Positions 11,282 through 21,046 of a DNA stretch of 64,000 bases are shown piece by piece. Each line of letters starts with the position of its first letter. Position 1 is the stretch's first letter. Made by a program: the position numbers and the translations under genes. Under the pieces are notes generated by a model. The model was not told the DNA's origin. It saw nothing but the letters and a program-made list of their open reading frames with translations, and did not search any database. Source of the DNA: Inonotus obliquus. Its lineage: Eukaryota; Basidiomycota; Agaricomycetes; Hymenochaetales; Hymenochaetaceae. Location: assembly GCA_032164295.1 (NCBI GenBank), contig JAJHTX010000003.1, positions 248,001 through 312,000 on the forward strand. Direction: 5' to 3'.

Positions 11282-13194
11282 ATGTCTTCCATCAATGTCG
11301 CAGACCTCATGTCCGTGGCGGACCGCATCGCCTACAACATTCCCGACGAACACAAATATGACTACCAAAGGCTAACAGCACAACTCTGCGACGCAGCTGA
11401 GAATGTCATGAAGCAGGAGGGTAAGTAGTTGTCGATGGCACCGTGAAACTCCTCTTAGCAAACAATCCAGATTATCATCCGCAGGTTGACCTGAGTAAAT
11501 ATCCACGAATCGATGCCAGGTTAGTTCCCGAAAGCGAGAACCGTCTCAATGGCTGGGCGCACAAGGTCACTGTCAAGGGTCATGAAGGAGGGGTTTTAAG
11601 TGGACGAACCGTCTGCCTAAAGGACAATATTTGTCTTGCGGGTGTTCCTTGTTCATTCGGTACGAACGCAGTCAAAGACTACATCCGTGCGTCTGGTCTT
11701 TCCGTTACTCTGCGAAGCCTAACTAGACTATTTCGATTAGCTGTCATCGACGCGACCATTGTCACGCGCATTCTTGAAGCAGGCGGAACGATTGTAGGCA
11801 AGGCGACTTGTGAGAATATGTCTCACGGAGCTGGCTCATTCACCTCTTGCAATGGACCTGTACACAACCCACACGCTTATGGGTTCAGCACTGGTGGCAG
11901 CAGCTCTGGCTGTGGCGCACTCATTGGGTCAGGCGAGGTTGATATGGGTATGGGTGGCGACCAAGGTGGCAGCATTCGTCTTGTAAGACTTCTTTCTTTC
12001 CTGAGGTGTGCCTTGCTCATCGGAAAATAGCCCGCTGCCTGTTGTGGCATTGTAGGTCTCAAAGCGACTTTTGGCCTTATCCCTTACACCGGTGTTCTCC
12101 CCTCCGAGCCGAGCATAGACCATACAGGTCCGATGGCACGCTCGGTCGAAGACGTAGCTCTGTTACTTGAAGCCATTGCAGGCTGTGACGGAATTGACGA
12201 TCGCCAGCTTGGAGCCCCAACCCGCGCCCTTGTTCCCAACTATGCGAACAATCTTCGGGAGGCGCGTGGAAAGGGTCTCAATGGTCTGAAGATTGGTGTT
12301 CTGAAGGAGGGCTTAGAGATTCCGCGTTTGCAGAATGAAGTTCGCGTGGCTATGGAGCACGCCATTTTTCAAACGGCTTGGTGGAGACGTGGAGGACGTT
12401 AGTGTGCCTATGCATGCCCAGATTCGGCCGGCGACGTTGATAATTAGCAGAGTTGGATCGAGGCAGACTCGCCAGGGCCGCCAATATGGGAGGCGCGGGC
12501 TTTACATCAACGACTATTTCGAGAAGCTGCTTCCGTGCGTACCTTTCTTGCGCCTCAAGCCCTATTGTTTCCGCCGCTAATTTCATTCCCACACGAAAGG
12601 TGGACACAGAAGACATGGGAGGATGTTCATTCGTTCGTTATCGGTACTTCGCTGTGCGGCGAATACGTGTGGGAACACTACCCAACGGCTTACGGTCGCT
12701 CCATCAACCTTGTCCGCAAGGCTAAAGAAGAGTACGATTCCGCGCTAGCAAAGTACGATGTACTCATCATGCCGACCATTGGATTTGGCCCTCGTCGTAA
12801 TCCGAGTCCTGACGTTGGCCCCTGGGAAGCTTCTCGACGGACCGGTACGTTTTTGACTCCTCTCTCTTGCTATTGTGAGCGTCAGCTGATCTTGCTCTTG
12901 TTATCTTCTTCAGCCGATATGGTAGCGAATACGGCACAATTCAATGCCACCGGTCATCCTGCGATGAGTATCCCGATTGGTTGGACCCGCCCCGCCGTGG
13001 AGGATATCCTCCAACCAAAGGACAAAGACATTAAACTTCCCATCGGTCTACAGGTACGTCTATACCTCCAGATACGTATTCCTAGCGCAATGACATTCTC
13101 GCATCAGATTGTTGGGCGTCATTTTGACGAAGCTACCGTTTTAAGGGTGGGCGACGCGTTTGAGCAAATAGTTGACTGGAAAACTATCGGCTGA
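11282..13194 (+). CDS. amidase-signature family enzyme (acetamidase/fatty-acid-amide-hydrolase-like), one apparent frameshift
   Basis: Hydrolyses carboxamides to acid plus ammonia using a Ser-cisSer-Lys triad. Visible residues are Lys in CLKDNI, the Gly/Ser-rich block GGSSSGCGALI, and GGDQGGSIR with the nucleophile region, followed by CGIVGLK and DHTGPMARSVEDVA. Seven exons and six GT-AG introns fit well: donors follow KQE.., DYI.., SIRL, LP.., RRT.. and the GLQ that precedes IVGRHFDE. The C-terminal block VANTAQFNATGHPAMSIP is typical. At 12365-12369 a run of five T appears to hold one extra base: the frame ending EHAI runs into a stop, while the family match FKRLGGDVEDV continues in the next frame. 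This is either a sequencing error or a disabling mutation. It lies next to two allantoinase-like paralogues, so a nitrogen-scavenging role is plausible but inferred. Confidence 0.82.
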
Positions 13195-13549
13195 GTATCG
13201 TATGACGGTCCATGGAATCCGTCTCTCACTTAGTTCCGTAGCGCGTACAGACATAGCACAGGAGGATCTTAAGTATCATGCTGCTCGTTATCGAATCCTT
13301 TTCCCTAGTAAATATTACGAAACGTTCAGTTTGGTATATTATTGGCACGTGCTGGGCGGTGAGAATGTAGACGTTTCGCCCAGAGCTTCCACTTTATCAA
13401 GCGCTTGGATTCGCCGATAGCAAGATGCTATTTACGTCGCACCGAGGTACAAGTGGCATTACTGATACGGAAACGTGAGTACATTCCACACTTCCGTTTC
13501 TAAACAGTGTGATCCCCTCTCCTCATCTATCTGTTCGCGGTAGATCATC
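13195..13549. other. intergenic, promoter region
   Basis: About 350 bp between the amidase stop and the next start codon. No exon or repeat was recognised. Confidence 0.35.
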
Positions 13550-14995
13550 ATGGGCACCGAGTCGACAACATACAAGACCTACATTCCTCCTCGTGATTTT
13601 GTGGGGTACGGCTTTGAGCAACCAACAGACTGTTGGCCCAATGGTGCCAAGATATGCGTATCTTTTGTGTTAAATTGTAGGTCTCCGTCCTCTACGTGTA
13701 TCTTCAGTCGCGATTTACCGCATGAGATAGATGAGGAGTGAGTGAACACGACGAGAATCAGGAGGAGTAGTCCTAAAACGCCTCACAGAGGTTCTGAGCA
13801 TACAGTGTGGAATGGAGATAAATGTAGTGAAGAGTTGTGAGTAAGACTACTTATTACAGCTGACTGGCTGACTATCATGCTTGGATAGCCTACACGAGGT
13901 TCACTATCACCGCTTGCCGGTGGAGGGTCGTCGTGATCCCATCGTGGAAAGTATAGTGTGTCTACTTCGACTTTGACTTTGCGCACAAGATGGTGTTGAT
14001 GCTTTCTATTCTTCTCCGCCATCTAGTTCGAGTATGGTATTCGACAAGGATTGCCGCGTATTCTAAAGCTGTTCAAGAAGTACGATTGGCCGTTCACTAT
14101 CTGGGCAAATGCACGCGCACTAGGCAAGTTGATATGTCCCTGCAAAAATATTCCAGACACCTGATGGATGAATGCGGTGGGACTCTATTAGAGGTCACCG
14201 AGCCATATGGAAATATTCTTGTCGAGCATGGGCATGAAGTTAGTAAGAGTATAGCGACGCTACAGTGACGAAACTGAAGAAGCTCTCTTTCAGATAGCCT
14301 GCCACGGGAATCGCTGGCGCAACACCGCAGACCTTTCTGGTCCCGACGAAGAAGCTTCGCACGTTAAGCAGTCCATTGTCCGCCTTCAAAAGGCGTCTGG
14401 ACTCTCTGACGTCCCGAAGGGCTGGTTCCTGGGAAATGCTTCTAACGCACATAAACACATTCGGGCAAAGGTTCACAAAGAAATGGGAGTGCCACTGCTT
14501 TACTGTAGTGATACTTATGCAGACGATATCCCGTACTGGATTCCTTCTCCATTGATAGTAGATGGTGAAAAGGATGATGGGATGCTCATGATTCCTTACA
14601 GCCTGTGCGCTAGGACCTCGTCGTTTTTGTGCCTTCTTTCTTGCTAACGATGCATTTCTCCATCGCTTCCTAGGACGAATAACGATCATCGTTTCATAGT
14701 CGCAAACGGGACGGGAGTTAGCTCGTCTCAAGACTGGTTCGACCTTTTAAAAGGCGACTTCGACTTCCTTTACGAAGAGGGTATCCAGGGTCACCCGAAA
14801 CTCATGTGCGTGAACATGCACAACCGGCTCGTAGGAAAGCCTGGGCGTATTATCGCTTTGAAGCGCTTTATGGACTATATAAAGGATAAACCAGACGTAT
14901 GGATCACAACGCGAGAAGCAATTGCGGAGCATTGGAGGGAGAAGTATCCGTATGAGAAAGTTGGACCGACAAGGGCCATGCATTATAATAACTAG
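13550..14995 (+). CDS. PuuE/allantoinase-like polysaccharide deacetylase, motifs intact
   Basis: Second copy of the family seen at 6984-8219, with conserved motifs. Exons: 13550-13676, a 7-nt micro-exon 13731-13737, 13789-13836, 13889-13955, 14027-14127, 14194-14238, then from 14294 to the stop at 14995 with one more intron near 14605-14673. The protein reads FVGYGFEQPTDCWPNGAKI, NYEEGSEHTVWNGD, FEYGIRQGLPRILKLFKKY, GHEIACHGNRW, GWFLG, LLYCSDTYADDIPYW, DFLYEEG, MHNRLVGKPGR and VWITTREAIAEHW. The glutamates of NYEEG and the two histidines of GHEIACHG are the expected metal/catalytic positions. No signal peptide, so an intracellular amidohydrolase role (allantoin-type substrate) is favoured over cell-wall chitin deacetylation. 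Confidence 0.85.
13731..13737 (+). other. 7-nt micro-exon
   Basis: The bases ATGAGGA lie between an acceptor (gagatag) and a donor (gtgagtgaac). Including it joins exon 1 and exon 3 in frame and restores the conserved Tyr-Glu-Glu-Gly motif of the deacetylase. Without it the motif is lost. Confidence 0.6.
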
Positions 14996-15496
14996 TCATG
15001 AAACGATTGTTGTTATCAATGATTTGTGTAAAACTGATGGTTCTCTCAGATCCCGTAATTCAGGTTCTCTGGTAGCTCTTTTGATTTTCTGTTCTTCGAG
15101 CGACTCATCATACGCGCATAACCAGATGGTTACTTCAGCAAGGTTGAATTCTGAATCAGCCGTCACGATGTCTAACGAATGACCTGCAGTGTCTGCAATT
15201 GCGGTGATATCATCAAGCATGAGTCATCGTTACAGCGATGAATATCTTTTCATGGAGTAGAGTAGTGGTGATAATATCACAGCCGACCTACCTTCAGTGT
15301 AATCGTTGTTGAAGGCGACTTGAACTTTGTGGCTTCTAGCCGACTCATAGCTTGCAAGAGTATAGCGCAACGCATGTACGATGAAGAAATACATAAGTAC
15401 GATCTGTGCCCTGTTCTAACCATTCTCTAATCTAACCCTTTTTTAATTTAAAGAGGAAAGTCAAGAAATATTTACGTTCCATAAGTCGATGTAGAA
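14996..15496. other. convergent intergenic region (3' ends)
   Basis: About 500 bp between two converging genes. AT-rich around 15430-15475. No coding exon recognised. It should hold both 3' UTRs and terminators. Confidence 0.4.
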
Positions 15497-16924
15497 CTAG
15501 TGGGCGAAAGTGGAACCGATGTCACCAAACTTGATGTTGGAGAAGACGACCTGGGCATTCGCACTCTGCGTCTCCACCTGCGTCGGAACACCAGAGTCCG
15601 TCGGGCAGCTCCCACGAGAGACACCAGGGTTAGTGGCGGGCACATCCGTCGGGTAGTCGCTGTCCAGCCAGAGCATGTTCACCGCATGGTCGTCCCACAC
15701 ACTCATCACCAACACCATTCCCTTGTCGAACGAAGTGCCCATCTGGCGCAGTCCACCGAGCGACTCGAACGTGTTCGTGTCCCCAAACGCCGTCTTCTGC
15801 GAATTGCAGAAGTCGTCCGTGATCGAATCGAACGCCGCCATGCCCGGGATGTTCACCTTCGAGTTCTGGATCACCCGCCCGTTCTGCACGTACAGACGCC
15901 GGATCTCAGACAGCGCGCCCGACGTCGTGTTGTCCGCCGTCAGGTACTGCGTCACAACCGTGATCTTCTGCCTTGTGTCGACCGTCATCCCCGGGCCGAG
16001 GAATGTCTTGTCGCCCATCCGGAACGAGTTGAAGTCGCATCCGTCCTTGTCGCAGATCCCGTCGTACCGCTGGTCGCCATCGCCGCACTGTGTTCCAGAG
16101 CATCGCGTCTGTTCGTTGACGGAGCACACGTGCGGAGTCACGGCAGACGCCATCGAGTTCGCCTCCCAAACATCCATTTCCGTGCAGCACGAACCGTACT
16201 GGCCAGATCCTGCATTCGGGTCATTGCTTGAACCCTGCCAGCCCAGTACGTTGGCCTGCAAAGAAACAGACAAAGGTCAAGCACCACTCTAAGGGAAAAT
16301 CAATGCACCCACCTCGCCGTTGATGAACTTGATGTCGTGTGGGCACTGTGTGTCACAGTAGCCAGTTCCATAATTCGCACCGGCCTTGTTCGTCGGGAAA
16401 CGTGACATGCCACCGTCCTCGTCCATCTCGACAAAGTACAGCGCGCCGTTCAGCCCGCACGGGAGCTGCGACATGTCGACGTCGAACGTGAACTCCTGAT
16501 TCTTCAGGTGGAACATCTGGTAGTGGCTCTGGTCCGCGAGCAGGTACACACGGGATCCGATGTTCTTTTGCTGGGACTGGGTCACGAACTTGAGCGTAAG
16601 CGCGTTCCCAGACGTTGTGATACCGTATGTGCCCGAGTAGTCTGCACCGTCAAGCGCGCAGTTCTGAGCGCATGTCGCCCCATCTGGACATAGCGAGGTG
16701 TCCCATGTGTTACCCGTGTAGCAGTTTGTGTACCCGGTCGTCGTGTGCAGCCAGCGCCAGTTCGAGTCGAGCACGATGGATCTGGATTGAGTTGTGCAAC
16801 TACCACTTCCCGTGCATTGCTGAACGGAGAGTGAAGGGTGGTTCTCTGCTGTATTCGTGCCAACCTGTTGGCCGCGGACGACGGCGAGAAGGGTGAATGA
16901 GAGGAGAGCGGCGGCGCGGAACAT
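15497..16924 (-). CDS. GH7 cellobiohydrolase (CBHI type), copy A
   Basis: Secreted reducing-end exo-cellulase of glycoside hydrolase family 7. Exon 1 is 16924-16313 and exon 2 is 16255-15497, with one phase-0 GT-AG intron. The 456-residue product starts [18 protein letters not shown], a signal peptide, followed by QQVGTN. The catalytic signature EMDVWEANS (Glu-x-Asp-x-x-Glu) is intact, as are the many cysteines and the WRW and DGGMSRF regions. There is no Ser/Thr linker or CBM1: the protein ends just after [13 protein letters not shown] 16924 was chosen because the upstream in-frame ATG would bury the signal peptide. A TATA box lies at 16990-16995. It is identical at protein level to copy B and forms the left arm of an inverted repeat. 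Its stop is TAG. Confidence 0.96.
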
Positions 16925-17612
16925 GGCTTGAGTAGTCAGTACACAGTAATTAGGCGACCGATGTGGTCTCATCCTCCAGGACACACCCCTTTATATCGCT
17001 TTAAACAATCACCACCAGTCCAACCAGTCCGACAAGTAACTCTCGCTCCGTCATCGTCAGCTCAGATATCACGCCTGGATCCTCTTCGGATGCGGCAGCG
17101 CACAGAGTGTCACTCGTACCGACGAGTGTCCGCCCTTCGCAGCGCGCCCTGCATTTGCCGGCATGGATAGCGAGGATTAAGGCTACTTCTTGGTAGCATC
17201 TCGCAAAAGAATCCATTCGCGTCGCATTCCACGTCGATTTCTCGGCTGGAAACGTCGAGTGTCTATTTTTGCACACCAGTATCACCGTTAAATTATCGCC
17301 AGCTCTGGCTCTATTCGTTCTCCGTCCTTAGTTCCGATACCCGTTCATACTGCGGTTCCCGGTCCCGAACGCAAGAACACGTCATCACGTGGCCGCTCCT
17401 CTGCTGAATACTCGGTCTTCGCACGTCTTCGACTTCGCATTCTGGCCCGTATTCGTCGAGTTGAATGCGTCCAGACTGGTCACGAGTTCCTCGATACGTA
17501 GTTCTGGCCAGCCTGCATTCGCCCGTTCTGCCAGGAAGCGCGCTCCTGCGGATCATCACTCAAAGGTCGCCTCTTTCTCCCTCTGATTACTCGGTGCTCT
17601 TTCGGAAATATG
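15498..17612. repeat. left arm of 2.1-kb inverted repeat
   Basis: Reverse complement of 18653-20767 with no indels: every paired coordinate sums to 36265. It holds the whole GH7 gene plus about 690 bp of promoter. Translations agree on both strands in all compared frames. The only difference I noticed is one silent base next to the stop (15509 versus 20756). Identity stops abruptly at the stop codon on one side and at ggaaatatg on the other. Confidence 0.93.
16990..16995 (-). promoter_or_regulatory. TATA box of GH7 copy A
   Basis: TATAAA on the minus strand, about 65 bp upstream of the start codon, mirrored exactly in copy B. Confidence 0.6.
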
Positions 17613-18652
17613 AAGCGTGATACTTGTGTTGTAAGATGAAGAAGGGAATGTCGATGCTATTCTGAAAAATAAATAAGATAAATAATGATGCACTTGGATT
17701 TTCAAAGTATGTTTCGACTGTGTAAATAAGAGCCAGTTTTGAAATTCAACTATTCGTGAGAGAGCTTAAGGCATATCATTTGACGTACTTGTCTTTCTAC
17801 TATCTGAGTAATCGCGAACATACTCACTGCATGCTCCTTGCTGGAAACGCGTACGGCCTGCGTACCGTGAGAGCGGAATGGTGAACACCAGGAGGATCTT
17901 CCATTGTTCGCCACGATTCTAACCGTGCAGGCTTGAGGCTGGTGGCGACGTTCTCGATGTACTCACAGTACTTCCACCGCAAATGCAATTGTCAGGATGT
18001 AGAAGCTTCGTAGCTTTTCGATGGCCTTGAACGTGGATCACCCTTACCAGTTGATTGTGTCTTTTATCGTGAGGAATCCGTAGCACTGAATCAGACATCG
18101 TGTTCTCTGAGCTCACCATGGGTCGTGAAAAAGTGAATCAAGCGCAGTGCTTCCCTCTCGCGATTTGACGGTTGCGCATCAATAAACGTGTGACTTGTTA
18201 CAAGGTCACAGTCCCAATTGCTCGTTCTATGTCACATATGGCACTTAGATCACTACATCTCTCCAACCATATGTGCTTCTGCACACATCGTGAATAATTT
18301 TACATTGACTCACGAGTTTCCGTGTTTAACCGGGGGTCATACTTATTATCTCCAGTAGATGGAAGATCATGGGACCGTCAAATGGCCAGTGCGTTATCGC
18401 GAGTAAAAACATCTCAAACGGCACATTTTCATAGACTTATTGAATCATTCGCAGAAACATCACCGTGGCATGATCAAGTTTGCATTTTAACGAACAACTA
18501 CTTTAGTATCATCCATGGAGATGGGGAAGTAGCGCAAGAGCAAAGGAGCCTAGTAAGGGAGTAATGCCATAACCAGTAATCTCAGCTAACAGAAGTTTTC
18601 GGCAAGGGCTTCCCCTCGACGTTCTCCGAAGCAGTACTCGACAAAAACGTGC
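17613..18652. other. unique spacer between inverted GH7 arms
   Basis: This 1,040-bp segment has no counterpart on the other side. It sits between two divergent promoters. One 80-codon open frame (18322-18564) shows no resemblance to a known family. Nothing else is recognised. Confidence 0.5.
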
Positions 18653-20767
18653 CATATTTCCGAAAGAGCACCGAGTAATCAGAGGGAGAAAGAGGCGACC
18701 TTTGAGTGATGATCCGCAGGAGCGCGCTTCCTGGCAGAACGGGCGAATGCAGGCTGGCCAGAACTACGTATCGAGGAACTCGTGACCAGTCTGGACGCAT
18801 TCAACTCGACGAATACGGGCCAGAATGCGAAGTCGAAGACGTGCGAAGACCGAGTATTCAGCAGAGGAGCGGCCACGTGATGACGTGTTCTTGCGTTCGG
18901 GACCGGGAACCGCAGTATGAACGGGTATCGGAACTAAGGACGGAGAACGAATAGAGCCAGAGCTGGCGATAATTTAACGGTGATACTGGTGTGCAAAAAT
19001 AGACACTCGACGTTTCCAGCCGAGAAATCGACGTGGAATGCGACGCGAATGGATTCTTTTGCGAGATGCTACCAAGAAGTAGCCTTAATCCTCGCTATCC
19101 ATGCCGGCAAATGCAGGGCGCGCTGCGAAGGGCGGACACTCGTCGGTACGAGTGACACTCTGTGCGCTGCCGCATCCGAAGAGGATCCAGGCGTGATATC
19201 TGAGCTGACGATGACGGAGCGAGAGTTACTTGTCGGACTGGTTGGACTGGTGGTGATTGTTTAAAGCGATATAAAGGGGTGTGTCCTGGAGGATGAGACC
19301 ACATCGGTCGCCTAATTACTGTGTACTGACTACTCAAGCCATGTTCCGCGCCGCCGCTCTCCTCTCATTCACCCTTCTCGCCGTCGTCCGCGGCCAACAG
19401 GTTGGCACGAATACAGCAGAGAACCACCCTTCACTCTCCGTTCAGCAATGCACGGGAAGTGGTAGTTGCACAACTCAATCCAGATCCATCGTGCTCGACT
19501 CGAACTGGCGCTGGCTGCACACGACGACCGGGTACACAAACTGCTACACGGGTAACACATGGGACACCTCGCTATGTCCAGATGGGGCGACATGCGCTCA
19601 GAACTGCGCGCTTGACGGTGCAGACTACTCGGGCACATACGGTATCACAACGTCTGGGAACGCGCTTACGCTCAAGTTCGTGACCCAGTCCCAGCAAAAG
19701 AACATCGGATCCCGTGTGTACCTGCTCGCGGACCAGAGCCACTACCAGATGTTCCACCTGAAGAATCAGGAGTTCACGTTCGACGTCGACATGTCGCAGC
19801 TCCCGTGCGGGCTGAACGGCGCGCTGTACTTTGTCGAGATGGACGAGGACGGTGGCATGTCACGTTTCCCGACGAACAAGGCCGGTGCGAATTATGGAAC
19901 TGGCTACTGTGACACACAGTGCCCACACGACATCAAGTTCATCAACGGCGAGGTGGGTGCATTGATTTTCCCTTAGAGTGGTGCTTGACCTTTGTCTGTT
20001 TCTTTGCAGGCCAACGTACTGGGCTGGCAGGGTTCAAGCAATGACCCGAATGCAGGATCTGGCCAGTACGGTTCGTGCTGCACGGAAATGGATGTTTGGG
20101 AGGCGAACTCGATGGCGTCTGCCGTGACTCCGCACGTGTGCTCCGTCAACGAACAGACGCGATGCTCTGGAACACAGTGCGGCGATGGCGACCAGCGGTA
20201 CGACGGGATCTGCGACAAGGACGGATGCGACTTCAACTCGTTCCGGATGGGCGACAAGACATTCCTCGGCCCGGGGATGACGGTCGACACAAGGCAGAAG
20301 ATCACGGTTGTGACGCAGTACCTGACGGCGGACAACACGACGTCGGGCGCGCTGTCTGAGATCCGGCGTCTGTACGTGCAGAACGGGCGGGTGATCCAGA
20401 ACTCGAAGGTGAACATCCCGGGCATGGCGGCGTTCGATTCGATCACGGACGACTTCTGCAATTCGCAGAAGACGGCGTTTGGGGACACGAACACGTTCGA
20501 GTCGCTCGGTGGACTGCGCCAGATGGGCACTTCGTTCGACAAGGGAATGGTGTTGGTGATGAGTGTGTGGGACGACCATGCGGTGAACATGCTCTGGCTG
20601 GACAGCGACTACCCGACGGATGTGCCCGCCACTAACCCTGGTGTCTCTCGTGGGAGCTGCCCGACGGACTCTGGTGTTCCGACGCAGGTGGAGACGCAGA
20701 GTGCGAATGCCCAGGTCGTCTTCTCCAACATCAAGTTTGGTGACATCGGTTCCACATTCGCCCACTA
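18653..20767. repeat. right arm of 2.1-kb inverted repeat
   Basis: Mirror of 15498-17612 with no length difference. It carries the second GH7 gene and an identical promoter. The boundary at 20768 falls on the last base of the stop codon (TAA here, TAG in copy A). Confidence 0.93.
19270..19275 (+). promoter_or_regulatory. TATA box of GH7 copy B
   Basis: TATAAA about 66 bp upstream of ATG 19341, mirroring copy A. Confidence 0.6.
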
Positions 20768-20768
20768 A
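19341..20768 (+). CDS. GH7 cellobiohydrolase (CBHI type), copy B
   Basis: Same 456-residue secreted cellobiohydrolase as copy A: exon 1 19341-19952, intron 19953-20009, exon 2 20010-20768. It has a signal peptide, the EMDVWEANS catalytic triad region and no cellulose-binding module. It is transcribed away from copy A, so the two share a 2.4-kb head-to-head upstream region. Because coding and promoter sequences are the same, both copies are probably regulated alike (cellulose induction, carbon repression in the family). The 3' flanks are unrelated, so the transcripts differ only in their 3' UTR. Confidence 0.96.
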
Positions 20769-21046
20769 ACGGTTGGGACCACATTCTGAGTATGTTGGTT
20801 GGGCGACTTGCAACTAAAAAATACACATACAACTTGTTGTATTACACTGACATGGCTCGAGGGAATCTTGTGTTCTTGTAGTTCCTTTATACGTTTTATT
20901 TTCTTCAATAACATACATTTTTCAACGAGGGATGATCGAATGATATCATGATCGACGATCAGAATGCGCGATCACGTGCTGCTTCTGCTGACTGAACGTC
21001 CGACTTGAGCCGGGCTAGATGGGCACGTAGTCCACCACTCCAATGA
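20769..21046. other. intergenic
   Basis: AT-rich 3' flank of GH7 copy B and putative promoter of the downstream transporter. No exon recognised. Confidence 0.35.

Noticed and set aside
15500..16231. Long Arg-rich open frame antisense to GH7 copy A (mirrored in copy B)
   Set aside because: It is the shadow of the GC-rich GH7 coding strand, with no family resemblance and no separate promoter evidence.
17311..17559. Open frames in the GH7 promoter arms that occur identically in both copies
   Set aside because: Their conservation is fully explained by the inverted repeat, and they show no domain or codon pattern of a real gene.
18322..18564. 80-codon frame in the palindrome spacer
   Set aside because: No homology pattern, short length, and no evident splice partners.
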